Shown here: positions 1 through 10,556 of the stretch, piece after piece
Position numbering within the stretch: the stretch's first letter is position 1
Layout of the letters: each line of letters opens with the position of its first letter
Origin: Sulfurimonas sp.
GTDB lineage: Bacteria; Campylobacterota; Campylobacteria; Campylobacterales; Sulfurimonadaceae
Reading direction: 5' to 3'
Assembly (NCBI GenBank): GCA_030949825.1
Contig: JAUZSC010000008.1
Location: forward strand, 124,001-188,000
Length of the DNA: 64,000 nt
Notes under the pieces: model-generated
The model's database searches: none
The model's input: the letters and a program-made list of their open reading frames with translations, nothing else
What the model was told of the DNA's origin: nothing
Position numbers and translations under genes: made by a program

Positions 1-796
1 GTACTGCCGGTGATAAAATAAGCAAGAAAGCAAGTTTATTAAGTAAAATTCCACCAACATTTACAACTCCTGCGTGCATTAAAGCAGATACTGGAGTTGG
101 CGCTTCTGATGTATACGGTAGCCAAATATGAAAAGGTACAATTGCCGACTTCATCATTGCTGCGAGTAAGTAAAGGAATCCAACAACAAAAATCATCGGA
201 TCATCGATAGGGTTTTGAGACATCATTAACCACTGTTCTTTTAGAACATCTAAATCAAAGCTACCGAATGTTTTATAAGTTAAAATTACAGCGAGTAAAA
301 ATACAAAATCCGCACTTTTATGAATGTACATCGTCCATCTTGCATTTTTAACGGCGGTTTGTGAACCTACATTAAATGAAACAAGAAGATATAAGTAGAC
401 ACTCATAAGTTGCCAAGCAAGCGCAAGGACAATAAGGTTATTACTCATCACAAGTAAATAAATGGACGAAAAGATAAAGTTTAAAAGAACAAAAAACCTT
501 TTATACCCTGCTTCATCCCACATATATTTTGTAGCAAATTTACGAATAACTAATCCTAAGATTGCTACATAGGGTACAAGAATAGCTGAAAGTTCATTGT
601 AAATCAACAAACCACCAAAGCCTTCTATAGAGGTACCAGTACTAATGACATAGTACGACCCACATAATGCAAGTATAGCCACCATACTAGAGAGTATAAG
701 GCTGATTCTTGGCATAATTTCTTTTTTATCTACAAAACCGAGAAGAATCGCAATTAAAATTGGAATTCCTGGGATAAGTAATACTATTTGCTCCAC
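1..796 (-). CDS. proton-conducting membrane subunit, NuoL/MrpA family, DabB-like (partial, runs off left edge)
   Basis: Manual reverse-strand translation from GTG at 796 is open to the edge: VEQIVLLIPGIPILIAILLGF...PFHIWLPYTSEAPTPVSALMHAGVVNVGGILLNKLAFLL; the HAGVVNxGG motif resembles DabB-type rather than true NuoL. Confidence 0.7.
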   Translation of the reverse strand, partial: MEQIVLLIPGIPILIAILLGFVDKKEIMPRISLILSSMVAILALCGSYYVISTGTSIEGFGGLLIYNELSAILVPYVAILGLVIRKFATKYMWDEAGYKRFFVLLNFIFSSIYLLVMSNNLIVLALAWQLMSVYLYLLVSFNVGSQTAVKNARWTMYIHKSADFVFLLAVILTYKTFGSFDLDVLKEQWLMMSQNPIDDPMIFVVGFLYLLAAMMKSAIVPFHIWLPYTSEAPTPVSALMHAGVVNVGGILLNKLAFLLILSPAV

Positions 797-1137
797 TATA
801 ACTCCTTATATTCACTAAGATTATCATCTATAGAAATATATGCTTCTAAAATATTTGACTAATTATAGATAATTAATATTAAATATAAACTAAAGCCTTG
901 CAAAACATACTCATAGCTTAAGTTTTGTAGAACCTAATCCCTTGCTTAAAGAAAAGTAAAAGGTTTTTTAAGTAGAATTCTCGTTCAAAACATAAAATGT
1001 AGCTGATAAAGAATGTCTAGAAACAGGGTAAGACCTGTTTTAAAGATTTTTTATATTATAATTTTTTCGATGCTACATCGCTAATTATTAGATCTGATCT
1101 AATATATTATGTTTAACTTATTCATTAGGGAGTAACA

Positions 1138-1365
1138 ATGTATTATGTAGCGAAAGTTAATTCTGACATGTGTGCAGAATATAAATGTAACACATGTACA
1201 CTATATTGTCCAGAAGCAAATACGCTTATGTTCAATAAAGATGGAAATACATCTTGGGTAGACGAAGATAGATGTAAAGGGTGTGCACTTTGTGTGTACG
1301 TATGTACTGACATGCTTGATCGTAATTGTATTACGATGGAAATGGTAAGCGGTAAAGAAGACTAA
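1138..1365 (+). CDS. 2x[4Fe-4S] ferredoxin-like delta subunit of 2-oxoacid:acceptor oxidoreductase
   Basis: Two Cys clusters (CxxxxCxxCxxxCP and CxxCxxCxxxC); first gene of the operon. Confidence 0.8.
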   Translation: MYYVAKVNSDMCAEYKCNTCTLYCPEANTLMFNKDGNTSWVDEDRCKGCALCVYVCTDMLDRNCITMEMVSGKED

Positions 1366-1425
1366 GTATTTAATTTATTTTAATTTAATTTAAACTTAAT
1401 AGTATAGAAAATTATAGGAGAACTT

Positions 1426-1995
1426 ATGGCAAATCAAGGCCCTGCGTATTATTCACCGTATCCTGCGGCAATATATGACGGTGTAATTACACCACCAGAA
1501 GGAAAAGCACTTTTATTAGAAAGTGTAGTTGACGAAGAAACAGCAATGAGAGAAGCTGCTAGAGTAATGTTGACAAGTGAGAATGCAACAATTTTCCCTG
1601 GTCCACAAGTACTTTATGGATACAATGAAGAAGCAAAGAAAAAAGCTACTCTTATTAAAGAGATATCTGAAGTTCTAAATGCTAAAATGATTCCAATGTA
1701 CGATTACAGACCAAAATATCCAAAGATTGATGCGGAAGTAGAAATTAATCCAAATCATCCAAACTTAACAATTTGGCACAACAACATTAAAGCAGCGATA
1801 TTTATCGGTATTCACTGTCATTATGCAAATGTTGCATTAAAAATGGTTAGATGTGAAACAGATTGTTACACAATCGCGATTTGTGGTTTGTCAGGGCATG
1901 AAGATGCAATGGCTACATTACGAGATCAGCATTCTTCGGAGCTTGAGAAATTCATCAAAATAGCTAAAGAAGTAAAAGCTGAGCTTGGTAAATAG
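1426..1995 (+). CDS. accessory fifth subunit of 2-oxoacid oxidoreductase (PorE/ForE-like)
   Basis: 189 aa ORF between ferredoxin and alpha subunit genes; motif GIHCHYANVALKMVRCETDCYTIAICG. Confidence 0.55.
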   Translation: MANQGPAYYSPYPAAIYDGVITPPEGKALLLESVVDEETAMREAARVMLTSENATIFPGPQVLYGYNEEAKKKATLIKEISEVLNAKMIPMYDYRPKYPKIDAEVEINPNHPNLTIWHNNIKAAIFIGIHCHYANVALKMVRCETDCYTIAICGLSGHEDAMATLRDQHSSELEKFIKIAKEVKAELGK

Positions 1996-2007
1996 GTAGG
2001 AGAAAAT

Positions 2008-3210
2008 ATGAGTACAATTAAAGATATGACAGCGACGAAAAACTGGTCTGGACAAACTCTTGTTACAGCAGACTATATGCTTTTCGAAGCTCCTAGAACT
2101 AAGCACTTTATGACTGGTTCTGAAGTTTTAAAAGAAGCGGTAAAAAGATGTACAGTTGATGCATCTGTTTCTTACCCTATTACACCACAGTCTGAAGCCG
2201 CTCACCTTATTGGTGAACTATGGGCAGAAGGTTATGTAGGTGTATATTTTAGAGGCGAGAATGAATTTGGTGTAATGGCTGAAGTTGCTGGTTGTGCAAT
2301 GGCTGGTGCAAGAACGATTACTACTACTTCAGGTCCTGGTACACTAAGAGCAATGGAAAACTTTCCACAATGGTCTGGTACTAGAATCCCTTGTCAACTT
2401 ATCCTTATGGCTCGTGGTATTAATTCACCACTAACTATTCAACCGGATAATCTAGAAGTTACATTTATGCTAGAAACTGGATGTCAAATTTGGTATGCTG
2501 AAAATGTTCAAGAACTTTTTGACATGTCAATTGCAGCATTTATCGTTGCTGAAAAACCTGATGTTCATGTGCCTATTGTAACTGTTGTTGATGGTTTCTT
2601 TGTATCACATACAAGAGAATCAGTAATGTTACCAGCAGATGATATGGCACTTTTCCCTTATGAGCCATACAAATCTCCATTACCTCCGATTGATTCTGAA
2701 ACTCCTCCTGGGCGTTTTTTAAGAGATCCATTTGTAATGAAATCTAACTATATTTCTTATGCTACACATGCTTCTTGGCAGTGGGAAGTAAGATCTGCTG
2801 TTGAGCGTTCACGCCCTTATGCAGAGCACTTCTTAAAAGGTCTTATACATGTTACTGGTGAAGCTGATGCTGAGATAGCATTTGTTACTTGTGGTACTGC
2901 ATCACACCAAGCAAAAGAAGCGCACAGAGAATTAATGAAACTTGGAATTAAAACGAAAGTTCTTAAACTAAGAACAATCAGACCATTCCCTACAAAAGAA
3001 CTTCTAACTGAACTTGATGGTATCAAACATGTATTTGTACCTGAGTTTAATGTTGTTGGTTGGTTAGAAAAAGAAGTTAAAACTGCTCTTTATAACAAAC
3101 ATGATGCACAAATTGTTGGTGGACCAAGAGTTGCCGGTGGTATGAGTTTACCAGCTGAAGCAATTATCAAAGAAGTAATGGAACAAATCAACCCAGGAAA
3201 AGGAGCATAA
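2008..3210 (+). CDS. 2-oxoacid:acceptor oxidoreductase alpha subunit (pyruvate/2-oxoglutarate synthase)
   Basis: SYPITPQSEAAHLIGE, GARTITTTSGPGTLRAMENF motifs. Confidence 0.9.
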   Translation: MSTIKDMTATKNWSGQTLVTADYMLFEAPRTKHFMTGSEVLKEAVKRCTVDASVSYPITPQSEAAHLIGELWAEGYVGVYFRGENEFGVMAEVAGCAMAGARTITTTSGPGTLRAMENFPQWSGTRIPCQLILMARGINSPLTIQPDNLEVTFMLETGCQIWYAENVQELFDMSIAAFIVAEKPDVHVPIVTVVDGFFVSHTRESVMLPADDMALFPYEPYKSPLPPIDSETPPGRFLRDPFVMKSNYISYATHASWQWEVRSAVERSRPYAEHFLKGLIHVTGEADAEIAFVTCGTASHQAKEAHRELMKLGIKTKVLKLRTIRPFPTKELLTELDGIKHVFVPEFNVVGWLEKEVKTALYNKHDAQIVGGPRVAGGMSLPAEAIIKEVMEQINPGKGA

Positions 3211-3211
3211 T

Positions 3212-4081
3212 ATGGCAATTGATATTTATAAAATCAACCCCGAATTTAAAGACATTATGCCTCAAGAGATCATCGATCTCGAGGAAAATGCTACATGGGC
3301 TCAGAATCAAAAGAAACCTCGTGGTATTAAAGAACTTCCAGAAACTAAAGAGTTACTAGAAGAGCACTCTTTATGTGCTGGTTGTCCAGAGTCTGCTGCA
3401 TTAAGATATGTACTTGCTGCACTTCCTAAACCTGAAGATACTATCATTGTTAATTCAACTGGTTGTACTTCTTTAATGTTCCCACACATTGCACTTCATA
3501 CTGTGCATTCACTTTTTGGTAACCAAAATGCTGTTGCATCTGGTATCAAAAGAGTTCTAGACTGGAGATTTCCAGACATCATTAAAGATGTTGTTGTTCT
3601 AGCTGGTGATGGTGCTACTGTTGATATCGGTCTTGATTATACACTTCAGTCTTTCTTTAGACAAGAAAATATCACTACAATTTGTTTTGATAATGAAGTA
3701 TATGCAAATACTGGTGGACAAGAGTCAGGTATGACTCCTAAAGGTCAAGTTTTCAAAATGGCTCCTAAAGGTAAGAAATTTGAAAAAGTTAAAATGTGGG
3801 AACTTGCTCAAACTGCTGGTTGTCATTACTCTATCAACATGACAGCTTCTGCACCTAAAGCAGTTGCTAAAGCGGTTAGAGAAGCAATTTTAATTGCTAG
3901 AAAAATTGGACCAACATACCTAAACATTTATACACCTTGTATTCTTGAAATTGGACTAAGCGCTAACGAAGGGCTTGGGGAAATGAAAGACCAAGATAAA
4001 GACAGATTTGCATCATTCAAATATGTTTCACCTGAAGCGGCTGAATACCTAATAGAATGTAAAAAAGAAGGACTTTTATAA
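3212..4081 (+). CDS. 2-oxoacid:acceptor oxidoreductase beta subunit (TPP-binding)
   Basis: CAGCPE, GDGATVDIGLD and NEVYANTGGQES motifs. Confidence 0.9.
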   Translation: MAIDIYKINPEFKDIMPQEIIDLEENATWAQNQKKPRGIKELPETKELLEEHSLCAGCPESAALRYVLAALPKPEDTIIVNSTGCTSLMFPHIALHTVHSLFGNQNAVASGIKRVLDWRFPDIIKDVVVLAGDGATVDIGLDYTLQSFFRQENITTICFDNEVYANTGGQESGMTPKGQVFKMAPKGKKFEKVKMWELAQTAGCHYSINMTASAPKAVAKAVREAILIARKIGPTYLNIYTPCILEIGLSANEGLGEMKDQDKDRFASFKYVSPEAAEYLIECKKEGLL

Positions 4082-4797
4082 TGGCTAAAGATTCGATTAA
4101 AGTAAGACTACCGGGACTCGGTGGTCAAGGGGCAGTTACTGCTGCTCACATTGCGGCTACAGCAGCTGACACTGATGGTTACTTTGCAGTGTCTAATCCA
4201 TTTTTTGGTGCTGAAAAGCGTATGGCTCCATCTGAGTCTTATGTAAGAATTGGTACTGTGCCTATTTACGATAGAGGGGAAGTAATTTACCCAGATATCG
4301 TTATGATTTTCCACCCACAAGTTATTACTATGGGTAAATCATACACTATGCCTTTTTATGCTGGTATTAAAGAAAACGGTCTTGTTATTATTAACAGTGA
4401 TACTGACCTTTTAACTGATGTAGATAAGAAAACACTTGCTGATATGAATGTAAAAGTTTTCACGCATGACTTCACACAGTTTGCAATAGATGAAGCAGGT
4501 ACTGAACTTGCTACAAATATGGCAATGCTAGGTGCACTTTTTGGAGCACTTGGAACAATTAGTAAGCCTGCTATTGAAGAGGGAATTAAAGATAGATTCC
4601 TTAAAAAATACACGGCTTCTGGTGGTACTGCTACACTTGACTCAGTTATTGAGAAAAAGTTTAAAAAGAAAAAAGAACTTATAGAAAAAAATCTTTCTAC
4701 AGCTTCTGCAGCATATGACTTAACAGTTAAATGGGCAAAAGAAGTAGGACTAGGGCAAATTCTAGAACCTTCTAAAAATAACAACGGTAACGTATAA
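4081..4797 (+). CDS. 2-oxoacid:acceptor oxidoreductase gamma subunit
   Basis: VRLPGLGGQGAVTAAHIAA motif; overlaps beta stop. Confidence 0.88.
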   Translation: MAKDSIKVRLPGLGGQGAVTAAHIAATAADTDGYFAVSNPFFGAEKRMAPSESYVRIGTVPIYDRGEVIYPDIVMIFHPQVITMGKSYTMPFYAGIKENGLVIINSDTDLLTDVDKKTLADMNVKVFTHDFTQFAIDEAGTELATNMAMLGALFGALGTISKPAIEEGIKDRFLKKYTASGGTATLDSVIEKKFKKKKELIEKNLSTASAAYDLTVKWAKEVGLGQILEPSKNNNGNV

Positions 4798-4804
4798 TTT
4801 CACA

Positions 4805-4823
4805 ACTGTGCCTTTGGCACAGT
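4805..4823 (+). terminator. hairpin after oxidoreductase operon
   Basis: actgtgcc-ttt-ggcacagt, 8-bp perfect stem just after the gamma stop; no long U tract. Confidence 0.45.
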
Positions 4824-4900
4824 GTTACTGTCACTTCAAAAACACTCCATTTATCTATAGACATCTACATTAATCACAATCTAATTCTTAAGGCTCACAT

Positions 4901-5872
4901 ATGATTCAATCATTTATTATTACAGGATTTCTAGGTGTTGGTAAAACAACTATGCTTACCAATACAGTCAAAAAATATTTTAGCGATAAAAAAGTTGCTA
5001 TTGTTGTCAATGAATTTGGTGATATTGGAATTGATGGAAATATATTAAGTAATGTTTATAGTGAAGTGCTTGAAATTTCTGAAGGTTGCATCTGTTGTCA
5101 GTTGGCTGAAGAATTTGAAAGTGGTGTTATTGAGATTATAAATAAATACAATCCTGAAATTATCTTCGTTGAGACTTCCGGAGCATCTGAGCCTTTTCCA
5201 ATCTTTTTATCGCTTCAAAATCTAGGTGTATCTATAGAGGGAATTATCTGTGTAGTAGATTCTAAAAATATAAACTCTTACAAAGATAATTCAACTGCAA
5301 AATACCAAATAGGTGGCTCAAATATTATCGTATTAAATAAGACTGACTTAGTGAGTCATGAAGAACTCGAAATTGTTAAACAAGATGTTATAGCAATAAA
5401 AGAAGAATACAATATTAAAAATAACCTCACTGGAAAAAGTATATTTGATAGATATGCACTAAATAATTCTGAGCAAGGGCTTGTTAAAAAAGAAGTATTT
5501 CAGGGTGTCTATAAAATTGATGAAATTATTGGCTTGGCAAAAGACTATAAGCATGAAAGCCACACAGCTGATGATTCTATAACACAAAAAGTTGCCTATC
5601 TTAAAGAAGGAATTCAGTTTAGTGATATAGAAGCAATTTTAAATAATCTTCCTAAAAGTATCTATAGAGTTAAAGGCATAGTAAAAGCCCTAGATGTTCC
5701 CAATCATCTAGCAATAAACTATTCATTTGGCGACACTTCTTATGAAGAACTTGAAGACTACAAGGAACAATCTATCATGATATTTATTGGTGAATCCATA
5801 GACGATGATGTTAAGGACTTATGTTCACAATTTGATTTTTTAAATATGCCCCAATTTAGCATTAAAAAATAG
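4901..5872 (+). CDS. CobW/HypB/UreG-family (G3E) GTPase
   Basis: Walker A GFLGVGKTT, CICCQL metal motif, NKTDLV. Confidence 0.9.
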   Translation: MIQSFIITGFLGVGKTTMLTNTVKKYFSDKKVAIVVNEFGDIGIDGNILSNVYSEVLEISEGCICCQLAEEFESGVIEIINKYNPEIIFVETSGASEPFPIFLSLQNLGVSIEGIICVVDSKNINSYKDNSTAKYQIGGSNIIVLNKTDLVSHEELEIVKQDVIAIKEEYNIKNNLTGKSIFDRYALNNSEQGLVKKEVFQGVYKIDEIIGLAKDYKHESHTADDSITQKVAYLKEGIQFSDIEAILNNLPKSIYRVKGIVKALDVPNHLAINYSFGDTSYEELEDYKEQSIMIFIGESIDDDVKDLCSQFDFLNMPQFSIKK

Positions 5873-5880
5873 TTATACTA

Positions 5881-6516
5881 TTAGGACTTATCTCGTAAGT
5901 AATGCACTGCATCAAGTGCATTACTTACAACTATATCAGTATACTTATTTAAACTAGCCTCTGTACCATAACCACTCAAGACCCCAATAGACTTAACTTT
6001 TGCATTACTTGCGGCTTTAAGGTCCATCTCTGTATCTCCTATCATCCATATTTCTTTATCTTTGCAGTCTAAAGCTTCAAGTGCTTTTAAAATAGGCTCA
6101 GCATCTGGCTTTGGGTTTTGTACATGTTCTCTTCCTATTAAAACTTCAAAGTACTTCATTAGATCAAAGTGTTCCATAAGTATCTCAGAATAAGACCCTG
6201 TTTTTGTCGTAACAATACCTAAGGTTGCAATTTCACTTGCAAGCTTCACTGCTTCTTTTGCATATTCCAACAATTTTGTCTTTTGCGTTGAAATTTTTCG
6301 GTACTCTTGCTTATAAGTATTTACATAATCCCAAACTTTTTCTTGCTCAACTCCAAGCCTTGCATACATAATGTCTAAAGGATAGCCTATTAGAGCCATG
6401 ATATCTTCATCGGAAGGATGTTTAGTACCATAAACATCAAAAGAGTAGTGGAAGGTGCTCACGATAGCTTCAGTCGAGTCTATAAGTGTTCCATCTAAAT
6501 CAAAAAGTATTATCAT
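5881..6516 (-). CDS. HAD-family hydrolase (phosphoglycolate phosphatase-like)
   Basis: FDLDGTLIDS and IGDTEMDLKAASNA motifs. Confidence 0.9.
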   Translation of the reverse strand: MIILFDLDGTLIDSTEAIVSTFHYSFDVYGTKHPSDEDIMALIGYPLDIMYARLGVEQEKVWDYVNTYKQEYRKISTQKTKLLEYAKEAVKLASEIATLGIVTTKTGSYSEILMEHFDLMKYFEVLIGREHVQNPKPDAEPILKALEALDCKDKEIWMIGDTEMDLKAASNAKVKSIGVLSGYGTEASLNKYTDIVVSNALDAVHYLRDKS

Positions 6517-8021
6517 TTTATTTCATCCTTTTCCCACATAATATGATTATGCCATATGCCACTCAAGCTTGGCTCAATGTTCTTGATATTTTTATCTACA
6601 GTTGTAATAGAGTTAGGAATGTATAAAAAGAGATAAGGGTTATCATCAGTAATAATTTTAAACATCTTTTTCCATAAGTCTGCTAGTTTTTCTCTGTCTA
6701 TTATGCTCTGTGATTCATCTATCATTTTATCCATAACAGGGTTATTGTAGCCAACGAGGTTGAAGCCACCTTTTTTATCAGAATCAGTATGCCAAAAAAG
6801 ATATGGATCTGGCGTTGATGAAAGTCCCCATCCTAAAAGTACTGCATCAAACTCATGGGGAAATACAACCATGTTTAAAAAAGCCTGCCATTCCATTATT
6901 CTTAAAGTTACTATTACTCCCACTTTTTTCAACTGATGCTGTAAAATCTGTGCTGCATAAGGTCGGATGCTACTTGAATTTGAGGTTACTATTTCAAATG
7001 TAAAAGGATTATTTTCATCATAGCCAGCATCTAGTAAAAGTTTTTTAGCTCTTTTTATATCTTGAATAGGTGCTTTTACTTCAGGATTATATGCGGCTGT
7101 TGCAGGAAGAAAGGGACCCGTACAAACCTTAGCATGTTTAAAAAACAATATTTCCATCAACTCTTCTCTATCTATTGCCAAAGATAAGGCTTCTCTTACT
7201 TTTGGGTTATTAAATTTTTCTCTTCTTAAGTTAAATCCTAAATATGTATAGGAATGACTTATCTCTTCATAGACATTAAAATTCTTAAAAAAATCATCAT
7301 TTAATTGTCTCTCATATTGAATCGGTTCTATCGCCCCAATATCTAAAGACTGTGACTTTAACATCAAAAAACGTGTTACAGGATCAGCGATAACATGAAA
7401 AGAAATTTTATCTATCTTTGCTTTACCCATAAAATAATCAGCATTCGCTTCTAAAATAATATTTTGAGAATGCTCTAAAGTATGGAGTTTATACGGACCT
7501 GTTCCAATCGGCTCAGTGTTAAACTTACTGCTCATCATATTTTCTTCTGACTTTAAAATATGCTCAGGAATAATTCCCATCATCCATGTTTCTAAAGCTT
7601 TAAAATATGGCTTAGTGTATATAACTCGAACCTTGTAAGCATCTATGATTTGAACTTCTTTTACAAATCTAAAATTTGCACTGTAAGGAGATGATATATT
7701 TGGAGAAATTAATGTTTGGTAGGTAAAAAGAACATCTTTCGCACTAAAACTTGCACCATCATGCCATTTTACATTTTTCTTTAACTCAAAGACTAAACTC
7801 GTATCACTCTCATAATAAAACTTACTCGCTAAATCACCTATGATTGTAGAGCTATCTTTATCGTACTTAACTAGCCCATTAAAAATAAAGCCTGCAATCT
7901 CAGATGAACTTGAGTCCGTTGCTAAAAGCGGGTTTAATCGTGATGGATTTGCCGAAGTAGCTAGATGCAGCGTACTTGCAAAAAGGTTTAAAGAAAATAA
8001 ACAAAAGAAAAAAAATTTCAT
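6513..8021 (-). CDS. ABC transporter substrate-binding protein (peptide/nickel SBP family 5)
   Basis: Signal peptide; FELKKNVKWHDGASFSAKDVLFTYQTL motif. Confidence 0.88.
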   Translation of the reverse strand: MKFFFFCLFSLNLFASTLHLATSANPSRLNPLLATDSSSSEIAGFIFNGLVKYDKDSSTIIGDLASKFYYESDTSLVFELKKNVKWHDGASFSAKDVLFTYQTLISPNISSPYSANFRFVKEVQIIDAYKVRVIYTKPYFKALETWMMGIIPEHILKSEENMMSSKFNTEPIGTGPYKLHTLEHSQNIILEANADYFMGKAKIDKISFHVIADPVTRFLMLKSQSLDIGAIEPIQYERQLNDDFFKNFNVYEEISHSYTYLGFNLRREKFNNPKVREALSLAIDREELMEILFFKHAKVCTGPFLPATAAYNPEVKAPIQDIKRAKKLLLDAGYDENNPFTFEIVTSNSSSIRPYAAQILQHQLKKVGVIVTLRIMEWQAFLNMVVFPHEFDAVLLGWGLSSTPDPYLFWHTDSDKKGGFNLVGYNNPVMDKMIDESQSIIDREKLADLWKKMFKIITDDNPYLFLYIPNSITTVDKNIKNIEPSLSGIWHNHIMWEKDEIK

Positions 8022-9412
8022 TAGCGTCCTAATAATGTTTTACCATTTATTTTCAAGCTTCCTTGTTTGTATGAGACATCAAGTTCGAGTTCATCTTTCG
8101 TCGTTTTTATGTATTTATCTATAGAAAAAGAAAGTGGTGAATTTGCCATAAGCACTTCTAGAATCTTTTTTGAGATTTTAGATTTAAAATCAAAATCTAT
8201 ATTTCCTAAAATTAGCAGAGGAGTAAACATCATTTTTCCAGCTAAGTGTTTATCTTCTTTAACTTCAAGTTCTGAGCTAATTACAAAGCCATTTACATTT
8301 TCATTATTAATGATTATTTTTTTAGCAGAGAAGTCGATAACATTTAAGCGCAATCCTTTTGCTAACAAATCAATGACTGCATCTGTAATCTCCTTGTTAA
8401 TATCAACAGAATTTGAAGACTTTGCTTTAGATACTAAAATTCTTAATTTTTCAAACTCTATTTTATCCATCTCCGATACTGCTACATCATAATTAAAATC
8501 TGTTGCATTTATATCTAGGTTTTTAAGTTGTGTGTCAAAATTCTCAAAAGAAAGTTTTGTATTTATTTCTGCTTTTTCATTTTGTGTATTTGAAGAGATA
8601 TTCATATATATTTTAGAAATATTTATATTTTGTGTTTTTTTATTTTTTATTTTTAAATTTATCTTCAAGCTTTCGAGTAATGAGGACGAAACATATGTAG
8701 TCTGATTCTCAAAACTCGAAGAAAAACTAAATGTGTCTAAATCTATCGACATTTCTTCCTCGAGGTTAAAAAATTCAATATGTACTTTTTGTGAATTCAC
8801 ATGTAAAGAAGATGGTGCAATTAAATCTCCATTCCCATTAAAAGTTGTCCCTTTTATAGTTAGGACTGCTTGTGAATGATTTTTAAGTGTATAATTTTCA
8901 TTTACATCTTTAAGATAGCCACTAAACACTTTACTCACAATTTCATAATCTATATGATACAAAAGCCCTTTTTGAAAAAGAAACTGTTCTATATACTTAG
9001 AAAACTCACTATCATTTACGCGTATATCTTGCATGAGTTCATCTGCTAAAGCCAATGGGTAAATATCTAAAGAAACAGCCTTAGAGAATGGAATATTAGA
9101 ATATTTCAGATCAACTCCAAGGAGCGTTCCATTAATCAAAGCGTTTGTATAAGGAGGTAATTGTTTATCTGAGTACTTTTGCAAATAATGTAAAAACTTC
9201 TCACTATCTTGGAGTAAAAACTCATAATGTCTCGAAGTTTCTAAGTAACTTACATCTTCATCACTTTTAGTAACTTTGATTCCCTTAGATTCTAAGTTTT
9301 GTAATTTTTTATCTAGAGTTTCTTTGACTAAAGTGTTTCCAATGATTGGTATCATTGCCACTATAGCAATAATGATGAGTAGAAATATAATAATTTTTTT
9401 ATTTTTTAGCAT
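8021..9412 (-). CDS. DUF945-like protein
   Basis: N-terminal TM segment and repetitive beta-rich body typical of DUF945. Confidence 0.55.
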   Translation of the reverse strand: MLKNKKIIIFLLIIIAIVAMIPIIGNTLVKETLDKKLQNLESKGIKVTKSDEDVSYLETSRHYEFLLQDSEKFLHYLQKYSDKQLPPYTNALINGTLLGVDLKYSNIPFSKAVSLDIYPLALADELMQDIRVNDSEFSKYIEQFLFQKGLLYHIDYEIVSKVFSGYLKDVNENYTLKNHSQAVLTIKGTTFNGNGDLIAPSSLHVNSQKVHIEFFNLEEEMSIDLDTFSFSSSFENQTTYVSSSLLESLKINLKIKNKKTQNINISKIYMNISSNTQNEKAEINTKLSFENFDTQLKNLDINATDFNYDVAVSEMDKIEFEKLRILVSKAKSSNSVDINKEITDAVIDLLAKGLRLNVIDFSAKKIIINNENVNGFVISSELEVKEDKHLAGKMMFTPLLILGNIDFDFKSKISKKILEVLMANSPLSFSIDKYIKTTKDELELDVSYKQGSLKINGKTLLGR

Positions 9413-9544
9413 GGCTTTCTCTTTATCTTGAATTTAATAAAGACATTATATAGAAAAGTTTGTTATTTGTAGTTGTTTTGAAGAAGAGAAGTGTAAAAAA
9501 AGTTTACCAAGACAAAAGTCTTGATAAGAAGTTCTATAAAACGA

Positions 9545-9937
9545 TTATCGTTTAGAGAACTGACGAGAACGACGAGCTTTACGCTTACCTGGTTTTTTAC
9601 GCTCAACAACACGAGAATCACGAGTCATCATACCTTCAGGTTTAAGGATTGCTTTAATCGCAGGATCCATCTCAACAAGAGCTTTAGAGATACCATGACG
9701 AAGTGCATCTGCTTGACCACCGAAACCACCACCTAAAGTAGTAGCTACGATATCAACTGAAGTTTCTTGTTTAGAAAGAGCTAATGGTTGTTTAACACGA
9801 AGTTTCTTAGCTTCAAGTCCACCTAACCATGCATCTAAAGAAAGACCATTAATAGTTATTTTTCCAGAACCTGGAGTTAACCATACTTTTGCGATTGACG
9901 CTTTACGTTTACCTGTTGCATATATTGTTTTTGCCAT
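9545..9937 (-). CDS. rpsI: 30S ribosomal protein S9
   Basis: [14 protein letters not shown]...[12 protein letters not shown]. Confidence 0.98.
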   Translation of the reverse strand: MAKTIYATGKRKASIAKVWLTPGSGKITINGLSLDAWLGGLEAKKLRVKQPLALSKQETSVDIVATTLGGGFGGQADALRHGISKALVEMDPAIKAILKPEGMMTRDSRVVERKKPGKRKARRSRQFSKR

Positions 9938-9947
9938 CTGGTAATCC

Positions 9948-10370
9948 TTACTTAGCTAGTTGTGCAGTGTGAGGATGTTCAGCACCTGCATAAATTTTTA
10001 ATTTTTTAATCATTTTAGCACCAAGCTTAGTTTTAGGAAGCATACCGCGAGCAGATAGTTTAAATAACTTCTCAGGATTTTTTTCTAAAAGCTCAGTCAT
10101 TTTAATACTCTTAGTTGAACCGAAGTAACCTGAGTGAGAAAAATATTCTTTATTTGCAATCTTTCCAATACCGTTAAATTTAGCCTTAGAAGCGTTGATG
10201 ATAACTACATAGTCACCACAGTCAATATTTGGAGTCCAGCAAGCTTTTCTCTTACCACGAAGAAGCGTAGCTACTTCAGTCATCATACGACCAAAAGTCT
10301 GACCTTCAGCATCGATAAGAATCCATTTCTGGTCTATCTGTTCAGAAGTTGCAATTTTTGTAAATTTCAT
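9948..10370 (-). CDS. rplM: 50S ribosomal protein L13
   Basis: [25 protein letters not shown]...[12 protein letters not shown]. Confidence 0.98.
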   Translation of the reverse strand: MKFTKIATSEQIDQKWILIDAEGQTFGRMMTEVATLLRGKRKACWTPNIDCGDYVVIINASKAKFNGIGKIANKEYFSHSGYFGSTKSIKMTELLEKNPEKLFKLSARGMLPKTKLGAKMIKKLKIYAGAEHPHTAQLAK

Positions 10371-10556
10371 TCTTGAACCTTTTTATTTGAATTTTATAAA
10401 TGAGCCTAAAAGAAGAGTCATTTGAGTGCACGAAGTATAACTATTTAAACTTATAAGTTACTTAAATTTAGGTTTATTTAAGTTTTTGACTAGTGCTTTT
10501 ATATAAAATTTCCCTTATAAAGTAAACAAAGTAAAAAATTATAGTAGAATTATCCT

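Noticed and set aside
1918-4784. Minus-strand ORFs inside the oxidoreductase operon (e.g. 4356-4784, 2817-3026)
   Set aside because: Fully antisense to well-recognised genes, low-complexity products
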